Part shown: piece after piece, positions 16,110 through 25,373 of the stretch
Layout of the letters: each line of letters opens with the position of its first letter
Numbering within the stretch: position 1 is the stretch's first letter
NCBI RefSeq assembly: GCF_030651185.1
Contig: NZ_JAUSCJ010000031.1
Location: 106,271-170,270, forward strand
Direction of reading: 5' to 3'
DNA: 64,000 nt
Source: Phenylobacterium sp.
Lineage (GTDB): Bacteria; Pseudomonadota; Alphaproteobacteria; Caulobacterales; Caulobacteraceae
Translations under genes and position numbers: made by a program
The notes under the pieces: model-generated
Database searches by the model: none
Told to the model about the DNA's origin: nothing
Seen by the model: the letters and a program-made list of their open reading frames with translations, nothing else

Positions 16110-17126
16110 ATGAAACTCTCCGGTCTGGCCGTTTTCGCCGCTCTCACCCTGGCCGCCTGCGGCTCCGGCTCGCCCCAAAGGGCCTCGGAGACCCCGCCCC
16201 TCAACCTTGCGCAACTCACCACCGAGGTGTCGCAGATCGCCGAGCGGGCGCGGCCCGGCGTCCTGGGGGTCGGCCTGATGAACCTGGAGAGCGGCGAGAG
16301 CTGGGACTTCAACGGCGAGCGCCGGTTCCCCATGCAGAGCGTGTTCAAGGCGCCGCTGGGCGCCGCCGTCCTGGCGGAGGTGGACGCCGGCCGCCTGAGG
16401 CTGGAAGACACCCTCACCCTGGCCGAGGAGGACCTGTCCCCACCGCTGAGCCCCATCGCCGACGCCTATCCGGCCCGGCGGGACTACACGGTGCGCGAAC
16501 TTCTGGTGGCCGCCACCGGCGCCTCCGACAACACCGCCGCCGACGTGCTGATGAAGCGGATCGGCGGCCCCGGCGCCGTCACCGCCTGGCTGGTGGGCAA
16601 GAAGATCGACGAGATCCGCGTTGACCGCTACGAGCGCCAGCTCCAGCCCGACAGCGTCGGCATGGCCTCCTTCCGCCCCGCCTGGAAGGGCTCGCAGGCC
16701 TATATGGCCGCCTTCAACACGGTGCCTCCGGCGGCGCGCCGCAAGGCCGTGGCGGCCTATCTCTCCGATCCGCAGGACACCGCCACGCCGCGCGGGACGC
16801 TCAACTTCCTCGACAAGCTGGACGACGGCGAACTGCTGACGCCCGCCTCCACGAAGCTGCTGCTGCAGATCATGACCGACACCACCACTGGCCAGGACCG
16901 CCTGAAGGCGGGCTTCCCGCCGGGCTCTAGCCTCGCCCACAAGACCGGGACGGCGCGCACCGATCAGGGGATGAACCCCGCCCTAAATGACGTGGGCATC
17001 GTCACCCTGCCTGACGGGCGACGCTACGCGGTGGCGGTTTTCCTGTCGGGCTCGACCCTCGACACCGCCGAAAACGAAAAAATCGTGGCTGACGTCGCGC
17101 GCGCAGTGACCCGGGGCGTGCATTGA
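16110..17126 (+). CDS. Class A beta-lactamase, lipoprotein form
   Basis: The ATG at 16110 gives a lipoprotein leader with LAAC near residue 15. Class A motifs are present in order: SVFK (Ser70-x-x-Lys), SDN (130 loop), the omega-loop DRYERQL carrying the deacylating Glu166, and HKTG (234-236). The position equivalent to Asn170 appears to be glutamine (ERQLQ instead of ExxLN). At 338 residues it is somewhat longer than a typical enzyme, mainly at the N-terminus. Located in the periplasm, it would hydrolyse beta-lactams; the spectrum cannot be inferred. It is similar in placement to chromosomal Caulobacter beta-lactamases. Confidence 0.9.
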   Translation: MKLSGLAVFAALTLAACGSGSPQRASETPPLNLAQLTTEVSQIAERARPGVLGVGLMNLESGESWDFNGERRFPMQSVFKAPLGAAVLAEVDAGRLRLEDTLTLAEEDLSPPLSPIADAYPARRDYTVRELLVAATGASDNTAADVLMKRIGGPGAVTAWLVGKKIDEIRVDRYERQLQPDSVGMASFRPAWKGSQAYMAAFNTVPPAARRKAVAAYLSDPQDTATPRGTLNFLDKLDDGELLTPASTKLLLQIMTDTTTGQDRLKAGFPPGSSLAHKTGTARTDQGMNPALNDVGIVTLPDGRRYAVAVFLSGSTLDTAENEKIVADVARAVTRGVH

Positions 17127-17165
17127 TGTTCCTTGGCTGAGAACGCCTTGCATCTAAACGGCTCT

Positions 17166-17186
17166 GGGCGCTTCCGCGCCCTTTGC
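17166..17186 (+). terminator. Short terminator-like hairpin after the beta-lactamase gene
   Basis: GGGCGC-TTCC-GCGCCC followed by TTT lies 40 bases after the beta-lactamase stop and upstream of icd. The T run is short, so the strength is uncertain. Confidence 0.5.
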
Positions 17187-17250
17187 GTCGAGGCCGACGC
17201 CTAGTATACGGCCCCAAAGCCAATTTTACGCCCCGGAGCGCATCGCCCTC

Positions 17251-18471
17251 ATGGCCAAGATCAAAGTCGCCAATCCTGTCGTCGATATCGATGGCGATGA
17301 GATGACCCGCATCATCTGGCAGTGGATCAAGGACAAGCTGATCCTGCCCAATCTCGATATCGACCTGGCCTATTACGACTTGGGCATGGAGAGCCGCGAC
17401 GCCACCGACGACAAGATCACCGTCGAGTCGGCCGAGGCGATCCTGAAGTACGGCGTCGGCATCAAGTGCGCGACCATCACGCCGGACGAGGCCCGCGTCG
17501 AAGAGTTCAAGCTGAAGAAGATGTGGAAGTCGCCCAACGGCACGATCCGCAACATCCTCGGCGGCGTCGTCTTCCGCGAACCGATCATCTGCCAGAACGT
17601 GCCCCGGCTGATCCCCGGCTGGACCCAGCCGATCATCATCGGCCGTCACGCCTTCGGCGACCAGTACCGCGCCACCGACTTCAAGGTGCCCGGCCCCGGC
17701 AAGATGACCATCAAGTGGGAAGGCAAGGACGGCCAGGTCATCGAGCATGAGGTGTTCGACTATCCGGGCTCCGGCGTGGCCATGGCCATGTACAACCTGG
17801 ACGACTCGATCCGCGACTTCGCCCACGCCTCCTTCGCCTACGCCCTGCAGCGCACCTATCCGCTGTATCTCTCCACCAAGAACACGATCCTCAAGGGCTA
17901 TGACGGCCGCTTCAAGGACATCTTCGCCGAGATCTTCGCCGCCGAGTACGCCGCGCAGTTCAAGGAAGCCGGCATCACCTACGAGCACCGTCTGATCGAC
18001 GACATGGTGGCCTCGGCCCTGAAGTGGTCCGGCGGCTTCATCTGGGCCTGCAAGAACTACGACGGCGACGTGCAGTCCGACCAGGTCGCCCAGGGCTTCG
18101 GCTCGCTGGGCCTGATGACCTCGGTGCTGATCACCCCGGACGGCAAGACCATGGAGGCCGAGGCCGCCCACGGCACTGTCACCCGCCACTTCCGCCAGCA
18201 CCAGAAGGGCGAGAGCACGTCGACCAACTCCATCGCCTCGATCTTCGCCTGGACGCGGGGTCTGGAACATCGCGCCAAGCTGGACGGCAACGCCGAGCTG
18301 GACCGCTTCGCCCGCACCCTGGAGCGCGTCTGCGTGGAGACCGTGGAAAGCGGCTCGATGACCAAGGACCTGGCCCTGCTGGTCGGCGACAGCCAGGGCT
18401 GGCTGACCACCGAGGGCTTCATCGACAAGGTCGCGGTGAACCTCGACAAGGCGCTCGCCCAACCGGCCTGA
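17251..18471 (+). CDS. icd: NADP-dependent isocitrate dehydrogenase, homodimeric eukaryote-like type
   Basis: A full-length 406-residue enzyme starting [20 protein letters not shown]. It has the substrate-binding KSPNGTIRN segment, the metal-binding [20 protein letters not shown] region and the NADP-binding [16 protein letters not shown] segment. It catalyses oxidative decarboxylation of isocitrate to 2-oxoglutarate in the TCA cycle. This subfamily (similar to mitochondrial IDH) is usual in alphaproteobacteria. Its gene is monocistronic, with hairpins on both sides. Confidence 0.97.
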   Translation: MAKIKVANPVVDIDGDEMTRIIWQWIKDKLILPNLDIDLAYYDLGMESRDATDDKITVESAEAILKYGVGIKCATITPDEARVEEFKLKKMWKSPNGTIRNILGGVVFREPIICQNVPRLIPGWTQPIIIGRHAFGDQYRATDFKVPGPGKMTIKWEGKDGQVIEHEVFDYPGSGVAMAMYNLDDSIRDFAHASFAYALQRTYPLYLSTKNTILKGYDGRFKDIFAEIFAAEYAAQFKEAGITYEHRLIDDMVASALKWSGGFIWACKNYDGDVQSDQVAQGFGSLGLMTSVLITPDGKTMEAEAAHGTVTRHFRQHQKGESTSTNSIASIFAWTRGLEHRAKLDGNAELDRFARTLERVCVETVESGSMTKDLALLVGDSQGWLTTEGFIDKVAVNLDKALAQPA

Positions 18472-18481
18472 GCCGACAGCG

Positions 18482-18507
18482 CGGACCGCGCCTTGCGGCG
18501 CGGTCCG
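18482..18507. terminator. GC-rich hairpin between icd and flagellin
   Basis: A perfect 11-base stem (CGGACCGCGCC and its complement) with a TTGC loop lies between the convergent icd and flagellin stop codons. It has no T run, so it may act only as an RNA end-stabiliser or a weak bidirectional stop. Confidence 0.55.
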
Positions 18508-18517
18508 GCTAGCCGAT

Positions 18518-19339
18518 CTATCTGAACAGGTTCAGCACTGTCGCCGACGAGGTGTTGGCGATCGACAGCGCCTGTACGCCCAGCTGCTGCTTGGTCTGCA
18601 GCGAGGTCAGCCGCGCGCTCTCGCGGGCCAGGTCGGCGTCCACCAGGTTGCCCACGCCGGCGTCGATGGAGTCCTGCAGCTTGCCGACAAAGGTCAGGTG
18701 GGCGGAGATCGCCTTGGATCCCGTGCCCAGCTTCGACAGCGACGTCGAGACATTGCCGATCGCCGTCCCGACGTCGGTCACCATCTGCTCGGCCAGCGCC
18801 TGGGTCCCGACGGACGAGGTGTTGGCGAGCCCGATGCCACCGAGCGAGAGATCCTGGGCCACGACCGTGATCTTCGAGGTACCGTCGTCATTGGCCAGGG
18901 CCGCGATGGTCGTGCCGCCGGAACTGATCATGTTCACACCGTTGAAGGTTGCGTTGGAAACCGACTTCGCGACCTGATCCCGCAGGGCCTTAAAGTCCTC
19001 GTTGAGGGCGGTGCGCGACGCGGTGTCGAGGCTGGAGTCAGACGCGGCCAGCGCCTTCTCCTTCATCTGCAGCAGGAGGTCGGAGACCGCCTCGCCGCCG
19101 GCGATCGCCACGTCGACGGTCGATTGCGAACGCTGGAGGGAGTCGCGGACCGCGTTCAGGGACGAGGAGGTGGCGCGCTGGTTCTGGGCGATGGCCCAGA
19201 TGGCGCCGTTGTCCTTGGCCGACGCGATCTTCTTGCCCGTGTTGATGCGAGCCTGGACTTCCATTAGCTCGCCACTGGTCTGATTGAGATTCTGTAGAGC
19301 GATCATCGCCCCGATATTGGTATTGACGCTATTCGGCAT
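18518..19339 (-). CDS. Flagellin (Caulobacter FljK/FljL type)
   Basis: From the ATG at 19339 the product is 273 residues, the size of the Caulobacter flagellins. The N-terminal D0/D1 helix ([17 protein letters not shown]) and the C-terminal helix ([16 protein letters not shown] ... LNLFR) match the polymerisation ends. The central domain is short. It is exported by the flagellar type III apparatus and polymerises in the filament. No other flagellar gene is in the window, which fits the scattered flagellin genes of Caulobacter. I did not find a clean sigma-54 promoter upstream. Confidence 0.93.
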   Translation of the reverse strand: MPNSVNTNIGAMIALQNLNQTSGELMEVQARINTGKKIASAKDNGAIWAIAQNQRATSSSLNAVRDSLQRSQSTVDVAIAGGEAVSDLLLQMKEKALAASDSSLDTASRTALNEDFKALRDQVAKSVSNATFNGVNMISSGGTTIAALANDDGTSKITVVAQDLSLGGIGLANTSSVGTQALAEQMVTDVGTAIGNVSTSLSKLGTGSKAISAHLTFVGKLQDSIDAGVGNLVDADLARESARLTSLQTKQQLGVQALSIANTSSATVLNLFR

Positions 19340-19724
19340 CTTACAAACCCCACATTTTTTAGGTTTCATCCACTATTTTTAATGGACGTGAGCATTTTTG
19401 CTCTGCCTTATCTATAACGTGTGAGTCTTTCGGTCCGACTAAGAGAGCATTGAGAAATCGTGAATCGAAATTCGATTGACGACGATGCGGACGAAGTGTC
19501 GCATCCAGCAGCCCGAGCGCGCCATCACACCTGCAAACCGAGACCACGCTTGGCGTAACGGCGTTTTGGCGGACGAAGACTCCGGCCGGACTCGCCCCGG
19601 ACCCTGTGCCGACTCGTCGCCAATCAATTCAAACCTTCGAAATCTTTGACCTGCTCAATTCAAGTCTTCGAAAGCTTTGAGAGAGGCGGCGGCGGCTGCC
19701 GGCCAGGCCCGAGAGCCCGGTCGG
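19340..19724. other. Intergenic region upstream of flagellin, A/T-richer than its surroundings
   Basis: This stretch of about 385 bases holds the flagellin leader, a short palindrome GAGCATTTTTGCTC at 19390-19403, and two 26-base imperfect direct repeats at 19624-19680. I see no convincing gene in it. It should contain the flagellin promoter, but no site with the spacing of a sigma-54 element was evident. Confidence 0.6.
19624..19680. repeat. Two 26-base direct repeats
   Basis: Copies at 19624-19649 and 19655-19680 share TCAATTCAA..CTTCGAAA.CTTTGA with three or four differences and a 31-base period. Each holds the palindromic core TTCGAA. They lie between flagellin and the 3' end of the pseudouridine synthase gene. 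Possible protein-binding sites or a small duplication. Confidence 0.6.
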
Positions 19725-20528
19725 TCAGGACGATGTCTTGCCGGTCTTCAGTCGTTCGGGATGGGCAGGCGGGTTGATCAGTTCGGCCCGCTCCTGAGCG
19801 GTGACGGGACGCCAGCGGCCCTCCGGCAGGTCCCCCAGCTTCAGCGAGCCGATCCGCACCCGCAGCAGATCGACCACATGAAGGTCCACCAGTTCGCACA
19901 TCCGGCGGATCTGGCGGTTGCGGCCTTCCTTCAGGACAAAGCGCAGCAGCTGGTCTCCGATCAGGGTGACCTTGGCATGGCGCAGCTGGCGCCGGTCCAG
20001 CTGCAGGCCGTGGCGCAGCATGGCCAGCTTCTTGTCGGTGATCTGTCCCGTCACCTTGACCCGGTACTCCTTCTCCAGGTCGGACTCCGGGCCGATCACG
20101 GCCTTGGCGACAACGCCGTCCTCCGAGAGGATCAGCAGGCCGCGGCTATCCATGTCCAGCCGGCCGACCGGGGCCAGCCGGTTCTCCAGGCTCGGGATCA
20201 CCGCGTCGGCGCCGAACAGGGCGCCGGCGGTCAGCAGCCGCACGGCCGGAATCTGGTTCGGCTCGGGATGGGCCGAGACGATCCCCACCGGCTTGTTGAT
20301 CACCACCGTCAGGGTGGATTCCAGCTTTGACTGAGCGCTGTCGCTCAGCACCAGGGTCTGGCCCGGCTCGATCTTGCGACCGGCGTCCTCGACCGTCTGG
20401 CCGTCGATGGTCACCAGGCCCTGCAGGATCAGCCCCTCGGCCTCGCGCCGCGAGCACACCCCGCTCTGGGCCAGCCAGCGGTTGACCCGCTGGGGCTCGG
20501 CTTCGTCATAGATCTTGGTCCAGGCCAT
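19725..20528 (-). CDS. Pseudouridine synthase, RluF/RluB/RsuA family
   Basis: The 267-residue protein has an N-terminal S4 RNA-binding domain (RVNRWLAQSGVCSRREAEGL), then the catalytic domain. The catalytic aspartate lies in PVGRLDMDSRGLLIL (about residue 125), and the closing RNA-contact motif is KEGRNRQIRRM. The S4 spacing and NKPVG motif are closest to the RluF-type enzymes that modify 23S rRNA near the peptidyl-transferase centre; RluB or RluE remain possible. It precedes no partner gene. Confidence 0.88.
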   Translation of the reverse strand: MAWTKIYDEAEPQRVNRWLAQSGVCSRREAEGLILQGLVTIDGQTVEDAGRKIEPGQTLVLSDSAQSKLESTLTVVINKPVGIVSAHPEPNQIPAVRLLTAGALFGADAVIPSLENRLAPVGRLDMDSRGLLILSEDGVVAKAVIGPESDLEKEYRVKVTGQITDKKLAMLRHGLQLDRRQLRHAKVTLIGDQLLRFVLKEGRNRQIRRMCELVDLHVVDLLRVRIGSLKLGDLPEGRWRPVTAQERAELINPPAHPERLKTGKTSS

Positions 20529-20562
20529 GGCCGCTCTCTAGCAGCCGGCGCCCGGCCGCGCC

Positions 20563-20596
20563 AAAAAAAGAGGGCCGCCCCTGAAGGAGGCGGCCC
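20563..20596 (-). terminator. Rho-independent terminator after the TonB receptor
   Basis: On the minus strand a GGGCCGCC/GGCGGCCC stem is followed by TCTTTTTTT. It lies about 27 bases past the stop of the TonB-dependent receptor at 20623. Confidence 0.88.
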
Positions 20597-20622
20597 AGTC
20601 GATGCTCGACTTGGAAGGTCGT

Positions 20623-23601
20623 CTAGAAGCGCTTGGTGACGCTGAGCTTGTAGGTGCGGCCCAGCGGATTGGCCGTGGCGGGATCGTAGCTGAGGTCCCG
20701 GCGGGCGAAGGGCGGATCGGCGTCGAACAGGTTGGCCACCGTCATCGTCGCCGTGGTCTCCCACGGCAGGCGCACGCGATAGGTGACGTCGGTGGTCACG
20801 AAGGCGTCCAGCTTGGCGCCTTGCGGCAGGATGTAGCCGAACACCGCGCCGTTGGGCCCGAAGATGTTGGTCCCCCCGAACCGGCCGTCGCGGGCGTCCT
20901 GCATCGAGTCGATGTAGCGCAGCGTCGCCCGCACATTGTGGATGTCGCGGCTGTACTCGGCGAACAGGTTGGCGCGCAGCACCGGGAAGGACGAGCCCCC
21001 CGCCGTACCGCCGTGCGTGCCGGCCAGTTCCTGGGCGTTCTGGACCTGGATGCCCTCGATGAACGAGGCGCCATTATCGTAGGCCACCAGATAGGAGCCA
21101 TCGAGACCGAAGTTCATGTCCCCGCCCAGAACGTCGTCGGCCCGGTAGGTGGCTGCGAAGTCGACGCCGGAGGTCTTGGTCCCGGTGCCGTTGATGGTGG
21201 TCAGCCGCACCCGCTGGATATTGTTGGGCGCGCAGATCCCCGACTGGAAGGTGAAGCGCGCCACCAGGGACGCGAGACCCGGGGTGGTGCAGCCGTTGGG
21301 CAGGGTCGTCGACGCGCCGTTCGGGAAGATGGTGGCCAGCAGGCCGGCCCCGGATTCAGCCTCAATGGTGTCCTTGAAGTCGAAGGACCAGTAGTCGACC
21401 GTGGCGTTGAAATTGCCGAACTTGAAGATGGCGCCCAGGTTCAGGGTGTCGGCGGTCTCCGGCTTCAGGTTCGGATTGCCGCGGGTGTCGAAGGCCCGAT
21501 ACCCGCTGGTCTGGGTGATGAAGGCCTGGGTGGTGTTGGCGTCCGGCAGCAGGTTGGACTGGGTCGGCGCGCGGAAGGTGGTGCCGGCCGAGGCCCGGAA
21601 GGCCAGCCAGTCGGTGGCCTGCCAGCGGATCGCCAGCTTGGGGTTGGTGGTGGAGCCGACATCGCCGCTGTGCTGCTCATGGCGAACCGCCAGCTGGAAC
21701 GACAGGTCATCGGTGATGGGAACCTGCAGTTCGCCGAAGGCGGCCAGCACGTCGCCCTCCAGGTCCTGCTGCGAGAGCGGGCCCAGGAAGCCGAACACGC
21801 CGTTGCCGAAGCCGGTGGCGCAGGTGGTGACGTTCTGCTCCGGGCAAGGGTTCAGCGCGATGTTGTTGATCGCGTTGACGTCCCGGCTGAAGCCGTTGCC
21901 ACGGTACTGCGCGCCCGCCGCCCAGCCGATCTTGCCGGCGCCGAAGTCGATGCCGAGCTGGCCGCTGACCACCGCGTCCACCACCGTCAGCGTCGTCTCC
22001 GACTGGTAGCCATAGGGCTGGAACAGCCACTGGCCGATGGCCTTGCTGTTGGCGTTGGCGGCCGCTGAGCCCGCGACGTAGTTCGGGTTGACCTCGCCGC
22101 TGGCCGCATTGGCCGGGATGCCGGTGGAGAAGGGGTTGTAATAGAGGCAGTTGCCGACGCCGGCGACGCCGCCCTGGACGCCGGGCGCGATCGGATCGGT
22201 GTCGCAGCCGGGGCCGCCCAGGCCATTCAGGGCGTAGTAGAGCCGCGCGACCGGGATGTCATAGGTGACGATATCGCTGCGGTTGATCATGTGGGTGGCC
22301 GCCACATCCCAGCCGATACCGTTCTCGAACTGGCCGTTCAGCCCCACCGAGACGCGGATGCCGTCGAAGAACCGCTGGTCAGGCTTGGAGTCGCCGGTCA
22401 GCGGATTGCCGCCAGCGCCATAGGGCCGCCAGAGCAGGATGTTGGCGGCAGTGAAGCCCGCGGTGTTGATCGCCGTCTGCTGGGTGGTGGTCAGCTGGCC
22501 GAATAGGCTGCCCGGCAGGCAGGCCGCGACGCCGGCCGTGCCGCAGAGGCCCGGGTTGCTGCGGGAGATCAGGAACGAGCCCGAGGCCGTGCCCGGACCA
22601 AAGGCCTGGGTCGGACCATAGGAGGGCGAAGTGCCCTCATGCGGCACGTCGTGGCTGGCGTAGAGGGCTTCGGCGTGGAACTTGGTGGTCTCGGTCAGGT
22701 CCCAGTTGAACTGGGCGTAGAGCTGATAGTGCTCCTCGGTCTCCACCAGATTGTTGAACCGTCCGAACTGGAAGTAGCAGCTCTGCGTGCCGGCCGCCGA
22801 GGTGACCAGGGTGTTACCAAGCGCCGTGCAGCCCGGATCGATGATGCGGCTGGTCCCGGAGACATAGGTCCCCGGATTGCCGAAGCCCGACCAGCTGCCG
22901 TTTGGGTTCTCCAGATAGGAATTCACCGCCCAGTCGCGCTCGAGGGTGTCGAGCTCCGACCGGTGGCGGTAGCCGGCCGAGATCAAGGCGTCGCCCCGGT
23001 CGCCGACCCAGCCATAGTTGGCGCTGATGTTGTAGTCGCCGTCCGAGCCCTCGATGGCCGTATAGCTGCCGGTGACTTCCAGGCCGTTCAGGTCGGTGCG
23101 GGTGATGAAGTTCACCACCCCGCCGATGGCGTCGGAGCCGTAGGTGGCCGCGGCGCCGTCCTTCAGCACCTCGATCCGGCCGATGGCGGCGCTGGGGAGC
23201 AGATTGGTGTCGACGCCCGATCCGCCGGGTGAGCCGGCCAGCCGGCGCCCGTTCATCAGCACCAGGGTGCGAATGGCGCCAAGCCCGCGCAGGTTGATGT
23301 TGCCGGAGCCGGTGGTGGCCTGGCTGGCGAACTGGTTGGTCTCGCCCAGCACGCTCTGCACGCCGGGGATCGACTTGATGATGTCGACCATGGCCGGGGA
23401 GCCCTGCTTCTGCAGGTCCTGGGCCGACAGCACATCGACGGGAAGAGCGGCGTCTTCAGGGGTGCCACGGATATAGGAGCCGGTGACGATGACCTCGGCC
23501 ACCTCGTTGGCGTCCTGCGCCTGGGCCGCTCCGGCGGCGAGACCCGCCCCCAACAGAATCGCGACGGCAGACGCGCCGCGCAGGCTGTCCAATCTCAGCA
23601 T
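20623..23601 (-). CDS. TonB-dependent receptor
   Basis: This 992-residue outer-membrane receptor has a signal peptide ending near AAQAQ and a TonB-box region EVIVTGSYIRG. The plug contains VDIIKSIPGVQSVLGE and NINLRGLGAIRTLVLMNGRR. A long barrel ends in GRTYKLSVTKRF with the terminal phenylalanine. It belongs to the large SusC-unlike, OAR/FecA-like TonB receptor group common in Caulobacterales. It is divergent from an IclR regulator, with a shared region of about 170 bases that holds a possible IclR operator, so its ligand may be an aromatic or other compound sensed by that regulator; inference only. Confidence 0.93.
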   Translation of the reverse strand: MLRLDSLRGASAVAILLGAGLAAGAAQAQDANEVAEVIVTGSYIRGTPEDAALPVDVLSAQDLQKQGSPAMVDIIKSIPGVQSVLGETNQFASQATTGSGNINLRGLGAIRTLVLMNGRRLAGSPGGSGVDTNLLPSAAIGRIEVLKDGAAATYGSDAIGGVVNFITRTDLNGLEVTGSYTAIEGSDGDYNISANYGWVGDRGDALISAGYRHRSELDTLERDWAVNSYLENPNGSWSGFGNPGTYVSGTSRIIDPGCTALGNTLVTSAAGTQSCYFQFGRFNNLVETEEHYQLYAQFNWDLTETTKFHAEALYASHDVPHEGTSPSYGPTQAFGPGTASGSFLISRSNPGLCGTAGVAACLPGSLFGQLTTTQQTAINTAGFTAANILLWRPYGAGGNPLTGDSKPDQRFFDGIRVSVGLNGQFENGIGWDVAATHMINRSDIVTYDIPVARLYYALNGLGGPGCDTDPIAPGVQGGVAGVGNCLYYNPFSTGIPANAASGEVNPNYVAGSAAANANSKAIGQWLFQPYGYQSETTLTVVDAVVSGQLGIDFGAGKIGWAAGAQYRGNGFSRDVNAINNIALNPCPEQNVTTCATGFGNGVFGFLGPLSQQDLEGDVLAAFGELQVPITDDLSFQLAVRHEQHSGDVGSTTNPKLAIRWQATDWLAFRASAGTTFRAPTQSNLLPDANTTQAFITQTSGYRAFDTRGNPNLKPETADTLNLGAIFKFGNFNATVDYWSFDFKDTIEAESGAGLLATIFPNGASTTLPNGCTTPGLASLVARFTFQSGICAPNNIQRVRLTTINGTGTKTSGVDFAATYRADDVLGGDMNFGLDGSYLVAYDNGASFIEGIQVQNAQELAGTHGGTAGGSSFPVLRANLFAEYSRDIHNVRATLRYIDSMQDARDGRFGGTNIFGPNGAVFGYILPQGAKLDAFVTTDVTYRVRLPWETTATMTVANLFDADPPFARRDLSYDPATANPLGRTYKLSVTKRF

Positions 23602-23720
23602 GGTCTTCCCCTAATAATTCGCTCGCCTCTCACTGGGCGCCGATTGCAAACAGTGTTGTCACCACTTGAACCCAAAGTCCACATCCTGGATTTCTGGTCT
23701 ATTATTTAGAACTACAAGCC

Positions 23721-23737
23721 GTTTCGCTATGTGGAAC
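23721..23737. promoter_or_regulatory. Possible IclR-type operator
   Basis: The imperfect palindrome GTTTCGCTATGTGGAAC lies between the divergent TonB receptor and iclR-like genes, 33 bases before the regulator start. Its shape (GTTTCGC-TAT-G..GAAC) resembles operators of IclR-family regulators. No binding data; assignment is by pattern only. Confidence 0.35.
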
Positions 23738-23769
23738 AGCCTGCTAGGCTTCAGGGAGTCGGAGGGGCG

Positions 23770-24507
23770 ATGGACACCACGGTGGCCAAGGGGATGGCGG
23801 TTCTGGAGGCCTTGGCGCGCGCCAAGCGGCCCCTGCGTCTGGCCGCCCTGACCGAGCAGCTCGGCCTGCAGAAGAGCAACGTCCACCGGCTGCTGAACAC
23901 CTTCATGGAGCTGGGCTACGTCCAGCAGGATCCAGAGACCTCCCGCTACTTCGCCTCCCTGAAGACCTGGGAGCTGGGGGCGGGGATCATCTCCACCAAC
24001 AGCCTGCGTCGCAGCGTGGCGCCCCACCTCCAGGCGATGCAGGAGAAGACCCGTGAGACGGTGATGCTGACCGTGCCGGTGGATGACGAGGTGCTGTTTC
24101 TCGACCGCGCCGCCCAGGTCCGCGCCCTCCGCTACCTGCCGCTCAACGGCACCCGGGCCCCCATGGTCTTCACCGCCGCCGGCCGCGCCATCCTCAGCCG
24201 CCGGCCAGACCCGCGTGACGCCGTGGCGCGCAGCATCGCCGCCTGCCCCCCCGAGGCGGGATTTGTGCTGTCCCAGGTCCTTGAGGACCTGGAAAAGGCG
24301 CGGCGGGACGGTTTTGCGAGCCTGGTCGGCGGCTTCACCCCTTGGGCTCGTGTGGTGGCCGTCGCCCTGCCCGGCCCCGGCGGCGCGCCGGCCGCGGCCA
24401 TCGCCATCTCCGGCCCCGAGGAACGCATGGCCGGAGACCACCTGGCCGAGGTTCTCGACGTCCTGCTCGCCACCGCCGCCGAGATCGGCGAGGTCAGCCC
24501 GGCCTAG
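23770..24507 (+). CDS. IclR-family transcriptional regulator
   Basis: Starting at the ATG at 23770, preceded by a GGAGGGG ribosome-binding site, the 245-residue protein has an N-terminal winged helix (KGMAVLEALARAKRPLRLAA, then LGLQKSNVHRLLNTF). An IclR effector-binding domain follows (LDRAAQVRALRYLPLNG, then HFT-region replaced by TAAGRAIL). Such proteins usually sense small organic acids. It is divergent from a TonB receptor and 43 bases ahead of a thioesterase gene, both plausible targets. Confidence 0.9.
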   Translation: MDTTVAKGMAVLEALARAKRPLRLAALTEQLGLQKSNVHRLLNTFMELGYVQQDPETSRYFASLKTWELGAGIISTNSLRRSVAPHLQAMQEKTRETVMLTVPVDDEVLFLDRAAQVRALRYLPLNGTRAPMVFTAAGRAILSRRPDPRDAVARSIAACPPEAGFVLSQVLEDLEKARRDGFASLVGGFTPWARVVAVALPGPGGAPAAAIAISGPEERMAGDHLAEVLDVLLATAAEIGEVSPA

Positions 24508-24550
24508 GCAGGTCTTCCCTGACCTTGCAGCGGCGGGTTAGAGACCTCCC

Positions 24551-25369
24551 ATGACCCAGTCCGACTCCATCTCGCTCACCCCCGTCTCCGCCGGACGCTG
24601 GACCACCTTCGCCGGACCGGAGTGGCAGAACCCCGGAGGCGGGCTGTGGGGCGGCTACGCCATCGGCCTGTTCATCAAGGTGCTGGAGGCCGAGCCCGAG
24701 GCGGTGGGCGAGGCCCTGTCCCTGACCCTCACCTATGCCGCCGCCCTGCCCTCGGGCCAGGTGGACATCCGCACGCGGCGGCTGCGGCAGGGCGGTTCGA
24801 TCGGCGTCTGGGAGGTCGAGCTGCTGGCCGCGGGCAGCGACCAGGTCGGCGTCCACGGCATGGTCACGATGGCCCGGCGACCGGAGACCCCGCCCTTCGC
24901 CTTCGCCGTCATGCCCGACGCCCCGGCGCCCGAAAGCCTCCCCAGCCCCGACCACCCCGGCACGCCCCTGCACTATGGGGCCCTGGCCTTCGAGCGCCGA
25001 GGCCAGGACACCTTCCCGCCGCAGGTCAGCGGCGATTCCCGCAGCCTCGTCTGGGTCCGCTCGCGCCGCGGACCGTGGGACAAGGCCCTTCTGGGCATGG
25101 TCACCGACAACTCGGCCCCGCGCGCCATGTACGCGCTCGGCCGCACCATCAACAACACCACCCTGTCCCTGACGGTCTATCTGCATGCCAGCGTCGAAGA
25201 GCTCGCCAAGGTGGGCGACGACTTCATCTTGATCGAGTGCGAGGGCCGGGTCGGCGGCGGCGGCGCCTCGGACGAACGCTCCAGCTACTGGAGCCGCGAC
25301 GGCAAGCTCCTGGCCACCAGCGAGCAACTGACCTGGTACCGGCCGGTGCAGAGGCGGTCGCCGGAATAG
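24551..25369 (+). CDS. Acyl-CoA thioesterase, double-hotdog (TesB-like) family
   Basis: The 272-residue protein begins with a WQNPGGGLWGGYAIGLFIK segment typical of the N-terminal hotdog of the TesB-like/4HBT_3 group. A second hotdog contains PRAMYALGRTINNTTLSLTVYLHA. It probably hydrolyses medium or long acyl-CoA. The gene follows the IclR regulator by 43 bases with its own ATG and may be co-transcribed with it. Confidence 0.82.
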   Translation: MTQSDSISLTPVSAGRWTTFAGPEWQNPGGGLWGGYAIGLFIKVLEAEPEAVGEALSLTLTYAAALPSGQVDIRTRRLRQGGSIGVWEVELLAAGSDQVGVHGMVTMARRPETPPFAFAVMPDAPAPESLPSPDHPGTPLHYGALAFERRGQDTFPPQVSGDSRSLVWVRSRRGPWDKALLGMVTDNSAPRAMYALGRTINNTTLSLTVYLHASVEELAKVGDDFILIECEGRVGGGGASDERSSYWSRDGKLLATSEQLTWYRPVQRRSPE

Positions 25370-25373
25370 GGTG

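Noticed and set aside
19340..19640. A sigma-54 promoter for flagellin
   Set aside because: The closest match (GGC ... TGC near 19395-19410) has the wrong spacing between the GG and GC pairs.
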